In this document: positions 1 to 9,081 of the stretch, piece by piece
How the letters are laid out: the number at the start of each line of letters is the position of its first letter
Position numbering within the stretch: the first letter of the stretch is position 1
Source: Rubellimicrobium rubrum
GTDB taxonomy: Bacteria > Pseudomonadota > Alphaproteobacteria > Rhodobacterales > Rhodobacteraceae
Direction of reading: 5' to 3'
NCBI RefSeq assembly: GCF_006152115.1
Contig: NZ_VDFU01000031.1
Location: forward strand, 1-41,393
Length of the DNA stretch: 41,393 nt
The notes under the pieces: model-generated
What the model was told of the DNA's origin: nothing
Databases searched by the model: none
The model's input: the letters and a program-made list of their open reading frames with translations, nothing else
Made by a program: the position numbers and the translations under genes

Positions 1-185
1 AAAGAATGGCAGTCCAGGCCCGAGCTTTTCCACGAGGAGCCGTGCCACTTGATGGCGGGACTAAACACCTAAACATCGCTCACCTTCGCAGCCTCGGCGC
101 GCCGAGCTTCCGAGCCCCTGCCGACGTCTGGCTCTGTGCCGGCTGTGGCGGCCTGACCGGCGCGACAGGGCCTGGCCACTCGGCT

Positions 186-1337
186 TCAGGGCCCTACCAG
201 GATCTCCTGCATCCGCGCATCGAACATCCCGGACGAGAAGCGCCGCCGCGCCATCGTGGCGGCTTCACTGAGGAGCTCTGCCCGCGCTTCGCGCTCGGCC
301 AGCGCCACGGCGAGAGCGCCGGCCACTGTGGCAGGCCACGCGTCGGGGAGCACCCGGGCAGGGTAGCCCGCCGCGGTTGCCCGCAAAGCCGGTGTGTCGA
401 GCACCAGGACCTCTTTGGCACGGCACATCGCTTGGATGAGAGCGAGCGGCTGGCATTCGCTGGCGTATCGTGAGGGAAGGGCCACGAGATCCGACTGGTC
501 CACAAGGTCGCTGGCGGCCTCGGGCCGGACGGGGCCGAGGTACTCGAACCAAGGCTCGGCCCGCAGCGCCGCGAGCCGCGCCTCGACTTGGGGCAGGTCC
601 ATCTCGGGATCAGCTAGCGGCGCCCCAACCGCGACTAGCCGGACGGGCGTGCCGGCTGCCACCGCGGCGCGAACGCCCTCGGCCACGTCGAAGAAACCCT
701 TGCTAGCGAGGATGTTGGAGTTCCATGCTACCCGAAGCGGGCCTCCCGTCGCGTGGAGTGGCTCGGGACCGGGATAGCCGGGCAGGAAGTTCTCGCACAT
801 GTGCAGGGCCTGGAACGGCAGGCCAGCTAGCGCTTCAACTACATGTGCCGATGGGACGATTATCTCGCACCGGCGGTAGAACCACCGCGCCAGGGGCGAC
901 ACCTGACGCGCGACCAGCAGATCCGCAATATCGGAGCCGTGGACGTGCACGACCGTCCGCCAGCCCAGGAGTGCCGGCAGGAGAGCCGGCACGTCGCGCA
1001 GGAAACCAGCGTTGGAGCGCGAGCAGACCACGTAGGTGACCGAGGCTCGGCCCCGCAGCAATGCGGACCAGAGCCGGGCAGCCGCTACGGCGACGCTTGC
1101 CATGGCGCAGCCACGCCCGCCGGCCACATAAATCGCTGGCGTCCACTCTACGCTCTCCTGTGCGGCCATGACACGGCGGGTCACGATCGCTTGGCCGTTG
1201 GCCGCCTCAATCCCGGAACTCCAGACGGCGATGCCGACCTTGCGCTGCCGCACCGTGCGTCCGGGGTTTGTGCCGGCCTTCCGGTCGGCGGACGGCATGG
1301 GGGACGACGACGCCTTGGCCGCCGCGAACGGGCTCAC
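186..1337 (-). CDS. GT4-type glycosyltransferase
   Basis: Predicted cytoplasmic retaining glycosyltransferase of the GT-B fold, family GT4, adding one sugar to the lipid-linked exopolysaccharide repeat unit. The 383-residue protein has an N-terminal Rossmann half with VVHVHGSD around residue 130. Its C-terminal nucleotide-sugar half carries SRYASECQPLALIQAM around residues 290-305, which matches the GT4 E-x7-E region only loosely. The start is GTG, overlapping the stop of the upstream glycosyltransferase as GTGA, with GAGGAG about 9 bases before it. An internal ATG at 1298 is an alternative. It is the last gene of the minus-strand run from gmd. Donor and acceptor cannot be read from the sequence. 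The 185 bases beyond its stop, up to the window edge, show nothing I recognise. Confidence 0.82.
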   Translation of the reverse strand: MSPFAAAKASSSPMPSADRKAGTNPGRTVRQRKVGIAVWSSGIEAANGQAIVTRRVMAAQESVEWTPAIYVAGGRGCAMASVAVAAARLWSALLRGRASVTYVVCSRSNAGFLRDVPALLPALLGWRTVVHVHGSDIADLLVARQVSPLARWFYRRCEIIVPSAHVVEALAGLPFQALHMCENFLPGYPGPEPLHATGGPLRVAWNSNILASKGFFDVAEGVRAAVAAGTPVRLVAVGAPLADPEMDLPQVEARLAALRAEPWFEYLGPVRPEAASDLVDQSDLVALPSRYASECQPLALIQAMCRAKEVLVLDTPALRATAAGYPARVLPDAWPATVAGALAVALAEREARAELLSEAATMARRRFSSGMFDARMQEILVGP

Positions 1338-2494
1338 GAGGCCAACTCCTCAAGGCCTCGGATCGCGGCCAAGAACCGCTCGGTCATCTGGGCTGTGTTG
1401 AAACCGTCGCGCACCGTCGACAGGCTGGCCGCCGACATCCGGTCCAGCGTTCCCGGAAGGTCAATTAGGCTGGCGATCGCCGCCGCGAGCCCGGCTTCCT
1501 CGTTTGGAGGGAAGGATCGTCCGGTCGTCTCGTTCGAGAAGGCGGCGATCTCGGGCATGTGGGTCCAACGGTCCGAATGGACGACGGCGGGAAGTCCATA
1601 GGCCATGCCATGCACCAAACTCAGGCCTACCTCGCCGGGATAGACGAACAGCCGGCAGGCGTTGGCCGCCGCAGCAATGGTGGCTTCGTCGGTCGTGCCG
1701 CCATGCCAGTGGACGCGTCTGTCGAGATCCAGCTCGCGCGACAAGCCGCGCAATGACCCGACCATGGAGCCGTCACCCACCACCCGCAGTTCCACGCCTT
1801 CAAGCTCCGGCCGGGCGAGGCTCCGCAGTAGCAGGTCGAGACGCGCCTTTGGCTCAATCCGCCCGACGAAGAATAAGGCCCGCGGCCGGTCGGCGGCCAG
1901 ATAGGGTGCGCGGCAGGCTTCAATAGGGTCGGTGTTCAGTCCGTTGTTCAGGGCCGACACGCGGCTCCCGGGGTTGTAGCCCAGCTCTGCGCTGTACTCG
2001 CGCACCTCGGCATCGGTATAGAAGATCTGGGCGTTGCCGAGCCGCATCATCGGCAGCCGTAGCGCCAATCGCCAGCTTCGGCTGGTGGAGCTCCAATAGT
2101 GGCCCCACCACACGGTCCGCGCTCCCACGAGTCGGGCCTTGGCCAACAGCAGGAGGTTTGTCAGGCAGCGTGGCGCTCCGCAGACAACGACGATATCGCC
2201 GCGCCTCACCTTGACGCCCAGCGCGCCCGTCTGCCAGTGGGCACGGCCACGCAGCAAGGGGCGCATCGGACCGAGGTGGCTGAACCAGCTGGGCATCCGT
2301 TCGTGCCGGGTGAGGGCACCCATGTCTGCCGGAGAGGCATAGACCCGGAAACGGTCGCCAAGGATGGCGGCCATCCGGTCGAAAAGATCAACCCTGTAGC
2401 TCGGCAGGGCCGGCTGGACAATCGTCACTCGCTCGGCGATCCGCGAGATCGTTGGGCGAGCAGCACGGTCATCGACGTCGGACGACGTTGCCAT
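1334..2494 (-). CDS. GT4-type glycosyltransferase
   Basis: A 386-residue GT-B glycosyltransferase, probably acting in exopolysaccharide repeat-unit assembly at the inner membrane. The C-terminal half opens with ALFFVGRIEPKARLDLLL, the usual start of the GT4 donor-binding domain, followed by LRVVGDGS and HWHGG. The segment YPGEVGLSLVHGMAYGLP occupies the E-x7-E position but has His where the second Glu is usual. The start is supported by AGGAGG eight bases upstream, and this ribosome site includes the TAG stop of the flippase gene, so the two are translationally coupled. The stop overlaps the next glycosyltransferase by four bases. Sugar specificity is unknown. Confidence 0.83.
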   Translation of the reverse strand: MATSSDVDDRAARPTISRIAERVTIVQPALPSYRVDLFDRMAAILGDRFRVYASPADMGALTRHERMPSWFSHLGPMRPLLRGRAHWQTGALGVKVRRGDIVVVCGAPRCLTNLLLLAKARLVGARTVWWGHYWSSTSRSWRLALRLPMMRLGNAQIFYTDAEVREYSAELGYNPGSRVSALNNGLNTDPIEACRAPYLAADRPRALFFVGRIEPKARLDLLLRSLARPELEGVELRVVGDGSMVGSLRGLSRELDLDRRVHWHGGTTDEATIAAAANACRLFVYPGEVGLSLVHGMAYGLPAVVHSDRWTHMPEIAAFSNETTGRSFPPNEEAGLAAAIASLIDLPGTLDRMSAASLSTVRDGFNTAQMTERFLAAIRGLEELAS

Positions 2495-2506
2495 CGGCAG
2501 AACCTC

Positions 2507-3997
2507 CTACAAGGTGGCCCGGGGGCGCCCACGCGCGAGCGCCCCAGTAAGGGTGCCGAAACCCTCTCGGTTCAGCAGCCAGCTCGATCCTATAAGCGTC
2601 AGGAGGGCAAGGGCTGTTGCCGGCACTGCCAGTGCTGTGGCGGCGGGAAGAGCCCAGGCCACCGAACCGCCCGAGACCATGGACGACGCCAAACCTAGGA
2701 TCGCAATCCCGAGGACCAGAGGCAGGAAGGCGCGTCCGAGCCGCGCCGCCTGTTCCCGGTGGCTTATGCCTATACGCTGCGCAGCCACGGTGTAGCTCAA
2801 GAGCCCGATAAAGCCTTGCTGGGCCGCCACGCAGACGGCAGCGCCGGTGAGCCCTCCGGCATAGCCGCCCACCGCTGCCGCGGTCATGAGCGACCCGGCA
2901 TCAATTATCATCAGCACGGCCCGAAGCCGCCAGCGGCCCCGCGCCTCCAAGACAGAGAAGCCGACGGCTTGGTGAAGGCGGAGCGGCAGCGTAATAGCGA
3001 TGACGGTCCCGACCAGCGCCGCCTCGTCCCATTTGCCGCTCCAGACCAAGTGGGTGACGAGCGGCAGCAGGCCCAGCAGGCCCAGCGACAGCAGGGAACT
3101 GAGGCAGGCCATGCCACTGCACATGGTATGAAATTGGTCGCGAAGCTCCGCCGGGCTGTTCTGAAGCCGGGCAAAAATCGGCATGGATGCCTGCCCAACG
3201 CTGGAGGTGAGGAGCACGCCTAGGTTCGCCGTCAAGAGAAAGCCGAAGTAATACTGCCCGAGGTCGTGCTCGGGCAGCACGAGGCCCAGCACGATATAGT
3301 CGCCGTTCTGGGTCAGCCCAAAGACCATCCCAGTGCCGATGATCCAGCGCAGGCTCCAGAAGATCTCGCAGAAGCGGTGCGCGTCAATGGCAAGGCCAAC
3401 CGCCGTGTCCAGCACCTCGCGGCGCAGCAGCCAGACTTGGAACAGCACCGACAGCGAAAGGGCGGCGGCAATGCTGATCGTCTCGGCCCCGGCCAGGGCG
3501 ATGACCAAGATAGCGATATAGTAGAACGTCGCCTGCGCCATGCTGTTGAGCGAGATGGTCCGAAACCGCAGGTCCAGCGACAGCGCGCTCAGATAAATGT
3601 TCTTGACCGCGGTCAGGGGCACGCTCAGCGCGGTCAGGAGGATCACGGTCATGAGGGCTGGCATGTCGTAGATCCGGGCAAGCATTACGCTCGCCGCCGC
3701 CATGAGGACCACCCCGATAAGACTGAGCTGGATCGCGAAGGCGGAGTAGTCGCGCGACAGCTGATGGAACTCATCCTGCCGCTGGATTAGCGACTTGCCG
3801 ATGCCGGTGCTGTAGAAGCCCGAAGTCAGGGCTAGCGCCGCCGCGCCAATGGCGAAGACGGCGTATGTTTCGGGCGAGGCAATGTGCCCGAGCAAGACTT
3901 GGTTCGCAAACGACATAACCTTGATGCCGATGGCGGCCAAGGAAAGCCAGGCGATACCCTTAAGGGCGATCGTCCGTTCGGTTGCTAAGTTAGCCAT
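2507..3997 (-). CDS. Wzx-like polysaccharide flippase (MOP superfamily)
   Basis: Integral inner-membrane protein of 496 residues, predicted to flip the undecaprenyl-linked repeat unit to the periplasm in a Wzx/Wzy-dependent pathway. It is hydrophobic over its whole length with about 12 to 14 helices. The N-terminal part (ALKGIAWLSLAAIGIKVMSF, residues 9-28) matches the opening of polysaccharide_synt/MATE-like flippases, and FGLTQNGDYIVLGLVLP is the typical segment near helix 7. I start it at ATG 3997. The open frame continues upstream, but only as a low-complexity, Arg/Pro-rich reading inside manC. It sits between manC (95-base gap) and a glycosyltransferase (12-base gap). No polymerase gene is found beside it. 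Confidence 0.85.
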   Translation of the reverse strand: MANLATERTIALKGIAWLSLAAIGIKVMSFANQVLLGHIASPETYAVFAIGAAALALTSGFYSTGIGKSLIQRQDEFHQLSRDYSAFAIQLSLIGVVLMAAASVMLARIYDMPALMTVILLTALSVPLTAVKNIYLSALSLDLRFRTISLNSMAQATFYYIAILVIALAGAETISIAAALSLSVLFQVWLLRREVLDTAVGLAIDAHRFCEIFWSLRWIIGTGMVFGLTQNGDYIVLGLVLPEHDLGQYYFGFLLTANLGVLLTSSVGQASMPIFARLQNSPAELRDQFHTMCSGMACLSSLLSLGLLGLLPLVTHLVWSGKWDEAALVGTVIAITLPLRLHQAVGFSVLEARGRWRLRAVLMIIDAGSLMTAAAVGGYAGGLTGAAVCVAAQQGFIGLLSYTVAAQRIGISHREQAARLGRAFLPLVLGIAILGLASSMVSGGSVAWALPAATALAVPATALALLTLIGSSWLLNREGFGTLTGALARGRPRATL

Positions 3998-4092
3998 CGT
4001 GGCGTGCCTGCCTGTCGTCAAAATCGGAAGCGGGAGGGAGTCTCTGGCCGGGAGGACCAAGGACAACGTACCGAGGTTGTTTGGGGCGATGA

Positions 4093-5514
4093 TCAGGTCC
4101 GGGCGTAGACGTCCTCGTAGCGGACTATGTCGTCCTCGCCCAGATAGGGACCGGTCTGCACCTCTATGAGAACCATGGGCAGCTTGCCCGGGTTCTCCAT
4201 TCGGTGCTTGGCTCCCAGCGGGATGTAGATCGACTGGTTCTCGGTCACAAGCCGGACGTCGTCGTTCACCGTGACCCGCGCGGTGCCCTGGACCACGATC
4301 CAGTGTTCCGAGCGGTGGTGGTGGCTTTGCAGGCTCAGCGCCGCCCCCGGGTGGACTACGATGCGCTTCACCTGGAAGCGGTCGCCCATGGCAAGGCTCT
4401 CGAACCAGCCCCAGGGGCGGTGGTCGCGCGGGAAGGTCTCGGCTTGCCGCGCGCCCTCTTGCTTCAGGGCGGCGACGGCGGCCTTCACGTCCTGCGCGCG
4501 GTCCTTGTGGGCGACCAGAACGGCGTCCGGCATAGCCACGGCGACGATGTCCTGCAGCCCGATCCCGACGATCCGCTGGCCCGGCGCCTCGGACCGCAGC
4601 AGCGTGCCCTCGCAGTCGATGGCGGTAGTCGCGCCGGAGGTGGCGGACCCGTCCTCCTGGGTTTCGCGCCAGACCGAGGCCCAGTCGCCTAGGTCCGACC
4701 AGCGCCCGGTGTAGGGCATCACGGACAGGTTGTCGGCCTTTTCCATGATCGCGTAGTCGATCGAGATGGCAGGGGCCTTGGCCCAGGCCACCGCATCGAG
4801 GCGGCAGAAGCCCAGGTCGCGCTTGGCCCCGCCTAGCGCGGCCTCGACCGCGGTCAGGAGATCCGGGGCATGGCGGCGGGCCGCGTCGATCATGACGTCG
4901 GCCCGGAACAGGAACAGGCCGCCGTTCCACAGGTGCCGCCCGTCCGCGAGCATGGCCTTGGCGCGTTCCGCATTCGGCTTTTCGACGAAGGCCACGAGAG
5001 GCAGGGGCTCGGGGGTCTCCCCCGAGGGCGGAGCCGCAAGTTCGAGATAGCCGTAGCCGGTCTCGGGTCGGTCGGGGGTGATCCCGAAGGTCACGATGCG
5101 CCTGGCCTCGGCCGTGGGTGCGGCGGCTGCGACCGTGTCGCGGAAGCCTTGCGCGTCCGGGATGACGTGGTCGGACGGGGCGACCAGGATCAGCGCCCGG
5201 GAATCGTCATGGGCGACCTGAAGCGTCGCGGCCAGGATCGCGGCGGCGGTGTCGCGCCCCTCGGGCTCGATGAGAAGGGCGGAGGGCATGATGCCGGTCT
5301 CGTCCAGCTGCTCGGCCGCGATGAAGCGAAAGGCATCGGCCGTGACCACCACAGGGGCCGCGAAGAGCGCGCCCGACAGACGCCGGGCCGAAGCCTGGAA
5401 CAGGCTCTCCTCGCCCAGAAGGGCCGCGAACTGCTTGGGGTAGCTCTTGCGGCTGAGCGGCCAGAGACGGGTGCCCGAGCCGCCACACAGGAGGACAGGG
5501 TGGATCGTGGCCAT
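4093..5514 (-). CDS. manC: mannose-1-phosphate guanylyltransferase / mannose-6-phosphate isomerase
   Basis: Bifunctional cytosolic enzyme of GDP-mannose synthesis. The N-terminal nucleotidyltransferase domain shows the signature GGSGTRLWPLSR at residues 11-22, then APSDHVI and VAFVEKPNAERA. The C-terminal cupin (type II phosphomannose isomerase) has SHHHRSEHWIVVQGTARV and the ending HRMENPGKLPMVLIEVQTG. I use ATG 5514 because it places the signature where the family has it, gives a usual length (473 residues) and is preceded by GGAG. A longer start at ATG 5586 (497 residues) is possible, but its upstream bases are a poorer ribosome site. It lies in an operon with gmd and fcl, which consume its product. 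No phosphomannomutase gene is present in the window. Confidence 0.93.
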   Translation of the reverse strand: MATIHPVLLCGGSGTRLWPLSRKSYPKQFAALLGEESLFQASARRLSGALFAAPVVVTADAFRFIAAEQLDETGIMPSALLIEPEGRDTAAAILAATLQVAHDDSRALILVAPSDHVIPDAQGFRDTVAAAAPTAEARRIVTFGITPDRPETGYGYLELAAPPSGETPEPLPLVAFVEKPNAERAKAMLADGRHLWNGGLFLFRADVMIDAARRHAPDLLTAVEAALGGAKRDLGFCRLDAVAWAKAPAISIDYAIMEKADNLSVMPYTGRWSDLGDWASVWRETQEDGSATSGATTAIDCEGTLLRSEAPGQRIVGIGLQDIVAVAMPDAVLVAHKDRAQDVKAAVAALKQEGARQAETFPRDHRPWGWFESLAMGDRFQVKRIVVHPGAALSLQSHHHRSEHWIVVQGTARVTVNDDVRLVTENQSIYIPLGAKHRMENPGKLPMVLIEVQTGPYLGEDDIVRYEDVYART

Positions 5515-5643
5515 CGGCGTCTCCGCGGTCGTGGGGCGTCGGTCAGCGACGTCGGATTGGGGCGGGGTCAGGACGGTCTTGTTCATGATCTCATCGGATC
5601 CGGCTGGGGAAGGACGGCCCGGCGGGCCAGGTTCTGCGCCCGG

Positions 5644-6603
5644 TCACTGCCGGATATCTCCCGCTCCTTGCTTGAACCATTCGTAAGTCTCGGCGAGGCC
5701 GTCGCGCAATGGGGTCCTTGCCCGCCAGCCCATGGAGGCAAGACGGCCCACATCCATCAGCTTGCGCGGGGTGCCGTCGGGCTTGGCCGTGTCAAAGCCG
5801 ATGCGGCCCCCGAACCCCGTCACCTCGGCCACCATCCGCGCGAGATCGGCGATGGAGATGTCCTCGCCCGTCCCGACGTTGATGTGCGACAGCATCGCCC
5901 GGGTGTTCGCCTCGTAGGTGGCCCGGTCCAGCCCCATCACGAAAAGCGAGGCCTCGGCCATGTCATCCACATGGAGGAACTCGCGACGGGGGGTGCCCGT
6001 GCCCCAGATGGTGACCTCATCGCGCCCGTCCCGCGCCGCCTCGTGGAAGCGGCGGATCAGGGCGGGGAGGACATGAGAGTTCTCGGGATGGAAGTTGTCG
6101 CCCGGCCCGTAAAGGTTCGTGGGCATGACCGAGCGGTAGTCGCGCCCGTGCTGCCGCGCGAAGCTTTCGCACAGCTTGATCCCGGCGATCTTGGCGATCG
6201 CGTAGGGCTCGTTGGTGGGCTCAAGCGTTCCGGTCAGAAGCGCGTCCTCGGCCATCGGCTGGGGCGCCTCGCGCGGGTAGATGCAGGACGAGCCCAGGAA
6301 CAGGAGTTGCTGGACCCCCGCCGCATGGGCCTGCCCGATCACGTTCGCCTCGATCAGCAGGTTGTCGTAGATGAAGTCGGCCGGGTAGGTGTTGTTGGCA
6401 TGGATGCCGCCGACCTTGGCCGCAGCCAGGATCACTGCGTCGGGCCGCTCGGCCCGCATGAAGTCACGGACGGCCGCCTGATCCGTCAGGTCCAGTTCCG
6501 CATGGGTGCGGGTGATGGGCTCGTCGCGCCCTTCGGCCTGGATGCGCCGCAGGATCGCGCCGCCCACCATGCCGCGGTGCCCTGCCACGAAGATTCGCGC
6601 CAT
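5644..6603 (-). CDS. fcl: GDP-L-fucose synthase
   Basis: NADPH-dependent epimerase/reductase that converts GDP-4-keto-6-deoxymannose to GDP-L-fucose in the cytosol. It is a short-chain dehydrogenase of 319 residues with the cofactor motif GHRGMVG at 8-14, the SSC triplet at 105-107 and the catalytic YxxxK at Y134/K138 (NEPYAIAK). [25 protein letters not shown] is the family's substrate-binding block. The ATG at 6603 is preceded by GAGGAGC, and the sequence before it has no family match. It follows gmd by 22 bases, so the two consecutive pathway steps are co-transcribed. Confidence 0.94.
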   Translation of the reverse strand: MARIFVAGHRGMVGGAILRRIQAEGRDEPITRTHAELDLTDQAAVRDFMRAERPDAVILAAAKVGGIHANNTYPADFIYDNLLIEANVIGQAHAAGVQQLLFLGSSCIYPREAPQPMAEDALLTGTLEPTNEPYAIAKIAGIKLCESFARQHGRDYRSVMPTNLYGPGDNFHPENSHVLPALIRRFHEAARDGRDEVTIWGTGTPRREFLHVDDMAEASLFVMGLDRATYEANTRAMLSHINVGTGEDISIADLARMVAEVTGFGGRIGFDTAKPDGTPRKLMDVGRLASMGWRARTPLRDGLAETYEWFKQGAGDIRQ

Positions 6604-6625
6604 TCTGGTCTGCTCCTCGGGGCCG

Positions 6626-7744
6626 TCAGTTCTCGACGCTGATAGGCAGGTCGAGCCCATGCGTCTTGAGCAGCGCCTGCCGCCGGGCGGAGAGGTGGTC
6701 CGCCGCGACCATCTCGCGGCACATCTCGCGCGCGGTGATCTCGGGCACCCAGCCCAGCTTCTGCTTGGCCTTGGCGGGGTTGCCCAGCAGCGTTTCGACC
6801 TCGGCGGGGCGGAAGTAGCGCGGGTCGATCCGCATCACGACCTGACCTTCCTTGACCATCGGCGCGTGTTTGCCCTCGACCCGGTCCACGACCGCGACCT
6901 CCTCCACGCCGCTGCCCATGAACTTGAGGGTCATGCCTAGGTCATGCGCGGCCCAGGTGATGAACTCGCGGACCGAGTATTGGACACCGGTGGCGATCAC
7001 GTAATCCTCGGGCTCGTCCTGCTGGAGCATCATCCACTGCATCCGGACATAGTCCTTGGCGTGGCCCCAGTCGCGGAGGGAGTCGATGTTGCCCATGTAA
7101 AGGCACTTCTCGAGGCCCATCGCGATGTTGGACAACCCGCGCGTGATCTTGCGGGTCACGAACGTCTCGCCGCGGCGGGGGCTCTCGTGGTTGAAGAGGA
7201 TGCCGTTGCAGGCGTACATCCCATAAGCCTCGCGGTAGTTCACCGTGATCCAATAGGCGTACATCTTGGCGACGGCATAGGGACTGCGCGGGTGGAACGG
7301 CGTCCGCTCGGTCTGCGGCGTTTCCTGCACGAGGCCGTAAAGCTCGGAGGTCGAGGCCTGGTAGAACCGGGTGGTCTTCTCCATGCCCAGGAAGCGGATC
7401 GCTTCCAGAAGGCGCAGCGTGCCCACGGCATCGACGTCGGCGGTGTACTCGGGGGCCTCGAAGCTGACCGCCACATGCGACTGCGCGCCCAGATTATAGA
7501 CCTCGTCCGGTCGGATCTCGGACAGGATGCGCGTCAGGTTCGAGGTATCGGTGAGGTCGCCGTAATGCAGGCGAAAGCGCCCGTTCTCGTGGGGATCCTC
7601 ATAGATGTGGTCCACGCGCTGCGTGTTGAACAGGGAGGCCCGGCGCTTGAGGCCGTGGACCTCGTAGCCTTTCTCGAGCAGGAACTCGGCAAGGTAGGAG
7701 CCGTCTTGGCCGGTGACACCTGTGATCAGGGCTCGCTTGGTCAC
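6626..7744 (-). CDS. gmd: GDP-mannose 4,6-dehydratase
   Basis: First committed enzyme of GDP-fucose synthesis, dehydrating GDP-mannose to the 4-keto-6-deoxy sugar. The 372-residue protein starts [17 protein letters not shown], with the NADP motif GVTGQDG at 9-15. It contains the near-invariant blocks [43 protein letters not shown] and [16 protein letters not shown]. No ATG lies near the family start. I choose GTG at 7744, which has AAGGAG nine bases before it. It is the first gene of the gmd-fcl-manC-flippase-GT-GT run. The 211 bases upstream, as far as the sugar-transferase remnant, should hold a promoter, but I see no convincing one. Confidence 0.94.
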   Translation of the reverse strand: MTKRALITGVTGQDGSYLAEFLLEKGYEVHGLKRRASLFNTQRVDHIYEDPHENGRFRLHYGDLTDTSNLTRILSEIRPDEVYNLGAQSHVAVSFEAPEYTADVDAVGTLRLLEAIRFLGMEKTTRFYQASTSELYGLVQETPQTERTPFHPRSPYAVAKMYAYWITVNYREAYGMYACNGILFNHESPRRGETFVTRKITRGLSNIAMGLEKCLYMGNIDSLRDWGHAKDYVRMQWMMLQQDEPEDYVIATGVQYSVREFITWAAHDLGMTLKFMGSGVEEVAVVDRVEGKHAPMVKEGQVVMRIDPRYFRPAEVETLLGNPAKAKQKLGWVPEITAREMCREMVAADHLSARRQALLKTHGLDLPISVEN

Positions 7745-7955
7745 TTCGTAGGGCTCCTTGTCCGTGTCGTGGCCGCGCCCGGGCGGCTGGCGGTGCGAGA
7801 CCGGTCGCGATATGTGACGTCGGTCTAATCGATATGGCCGGCGACAGGGAAACAACCGTACGGTCCAGCGTGTCGTCGTAGGGGCGCGCATGACACGGAG
7901 CGCCTCGACTGTCCACCGCAGGGGAACAATGGATCGGCAATCACTCGCCTATAAC

Positions 7956-8178
7956 GTGCATAGATCAAGCGCCTTTGGCGCCTAGGACGACGCGGAGGGT
8001 TCGGCAGGCGATCCACAGGTCGAGGCGGAGGGAGGCGTGGCGCTCGCGGTAGCCCGGCACCTGTTCGGCGTACACGCGGGCGTGGTCGAAGAAGTCGGGC
8101 CGGGGCCCGATCAGGCTCATCTCGCCCTGGAGCACATTGAGCACCTGCGGCAACTCGTCCAACCGCGTGCGACGCAAA
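7956..8178. repeat. direct repeat, copy A, of sugar transferase 3' region
   Basis: This 223-base stretch matches 15394-15724 in the same orientation, with only two substitutions that I can find. The first begins the block CCTAGGACG versus CCCAGGACG, and the second is AGCCCGG versus AACCCGG. It lacks 108 bases that are present in the other copy. Similarity stops sharply on both sides: just before GTGCATAGATC, and just after GCGACGCAAA. Together the two copies bracket the lasso peptide genes. Confidence 0.92.
7965..8177 (-). pseudogene. truncated, internally deleted sugar transferase remnant
   Basis: A 70-residue open frame that is a fragment of the intact initiating sugar transferase at 15403-16098. 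It keeps [13 protein letters not shown]...[28 protein letters not shown] and then jumps to [24 protein letters not shown] 36-residue block is missing in frame, including the conserved RPGISGLAQV element of bacterial sugar transferases (PF02397). The membrane anchor and the KFRSM region are also absent. The missing DNA lies between two GTGGCG hexamers in the intact copy, which suggests slippage or short-repeat deletion. It starts 12 bases beyond the leader peptidase stop. I regard it as non-functional. Confidence 0.85.
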
Positions 8179-8189
8179 GCCCCTTGGGA

Positions 8190-8639
8190 TCAAAGGTCGC
8201 GGTCGGGCGTGACGAGTGGGACGAAGCCGCTGACATCGCCGCCGGTGACGATCCTGTCCCCATGCCGCAACCACGCATGGGCCTCGAAGCCGGGGGCCCG
8301 GTCCTGTCGGACGCCGATAAGGATGTCGCTCGGGACCCCGGTGCGGGCGAGCCAGGATTGTGCCGCAAGGGCTTGGACGAAGCAGTCGGCGCGCCAGGGA
8401 ACATGGCCGGCCACGCGCGGCACGGCAAAGGCCACGCGATCCACCATAGTGCTGTCCGTCAGCCCTGCCTTGGGGTTCGTAGGGTTGCCCTGGCGCGCCA
8501 TCCGCATCAGGGCCCGCCCCGAGTGGCGGCCCAGGCGCCAGCGCGCGCGGCCGAGCTCAAGGGCCGCGCGACCGAGGTCGAACCAAGTCCGTGGCCCGAG
8601 GTACAGCAGGTGAACCGCGACGAGCTTCCGCCTAGCCAT
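8190..8639 (-). CDS. lasso peptide leader peptidase B2 (transglutaminase-like)
   Basis: Predicted cysteine protease that removes the leader from the lasso precursor so that the cyclase can close the ring. The 149-residue length is typical for free-standing B2 proteins. The family's Cys-His arrangement is visible as RADCFVQALAAQSWLARTGV (C86) and FEAHAWLRHGD (H121), with D135 or D128 as the likely third residue. The leading part contains LGPRTWFDLGRAALELGRARWRLGR, a basic amphipathic segment common in these proteins. Its ATG overlaps the end of the B1 gene by eight bases, as expected for partners that act as one complex. Immediately beyond its stop is the sugar-transferase remnant, so the lasso operon ends here. 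Confidence 0.9.
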   Translation of the reverse strand: MARRKLVAVHLLYLGPRTWFDLGRAALELGRARWRLGRHSGRALMRMARQGNPTNPKAGLTDSTMVDRVAFAVPRVAGHVPWRADCFVQALAAQSWLARTGVPSDILIGVRQDRAPGFEAHAWLRHGDRIVTGGDVSGFVPLVTPDRDL

Positions 8640-8910
8640 GCACCAGGAGGCCGTTTCGCATGAGATCGTCGAGGAAGCGCACCATGTCGGCTTCGATGGT
8701 CGCCGCGCTCACGCCGTAGTCGGCGGCCAGACGGTCGCGGATCTCGGTCAGCGGAACCCGTTCCTTGAGAAGGCCCCAGATCTCAGTGCCCAGCGTATCG
8801 AGCCCGTAATAGGTGTCGTTGCCGAGATGGAGGATCACCGTCTCATCTCCGACGCGGCTCTCGAGGGCCTCGGGGGAGGGGGACAGGTCCAAAGGGTAGG
8901 CGTCGATCAT
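8632..8910 (-). CDS. lasso peptide B1 / PqqD-like leader-recognition protein
   Basis: Small (92-residue) RiPP recognition element that binds the precursor leader and delivers it to the B2 peptidase. The sequence has the PqqD fold pattern: a beta stretch ETVILHLGNDTYYGLDTLGTEIWGLL (near residues 23-48), then helices with LTEIRDRLAADYGVSAATIEADMVRFLDDLMRNGLL. The phrase YYGLDTLGTEIW is characteristic of lasso B1 proteins. ATG 8910 is preceded by GAGGAG; an in-frame TTG at 8958 is less likely. It overlaps B2 by eight bases and lies 171 bases after the kinase gene. Its expected ligand is the YxxPxLxxxG motif in the precursor encoded at 10354-10500. Confidence 0.88.
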   Translation of the reverse strand: MIDAYPLDLSPSPEALESRVGDETVILHLGNDTYYGLDTLGTEIWGLLKERVPLTEIRDRLAADYGVSAATIEADMVRFLDDLMRNGLLVHG

Positions 8911-9081
8911 CAGCTCCTCACGAATCCACCCAAAACCGTGCGCGGCGACAGGATGCAAATGACCCGCATTGCTCTACCGCTGTCCGGTTCAAGTAGGGCG
9001 ATATTGGCGAGATCACCGTCCGACCTCGTGGCGATTCCATAGCAACCTGGGTGCGGGCCACCGATTTCGGCCAAGCATGGC

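Noticed and set aside
2507-4930. Very long (807-residue) minus-strand open frame covering the flippase and part of manC
   Set aside because: Only the part from ATG 3997 looks like protein. The upstream portion is a low-complexity, Arg/Pro-rich shadow of manC, a consequence of high GC.
4870-6642. Long plus-strand open frame (590 codons) opposite manC and fcl
   Set aside because: It is antisense to two genes with clear family motifs, shows no motif of its own, and has the composition typical of shadow frames in GC-rich DNA.
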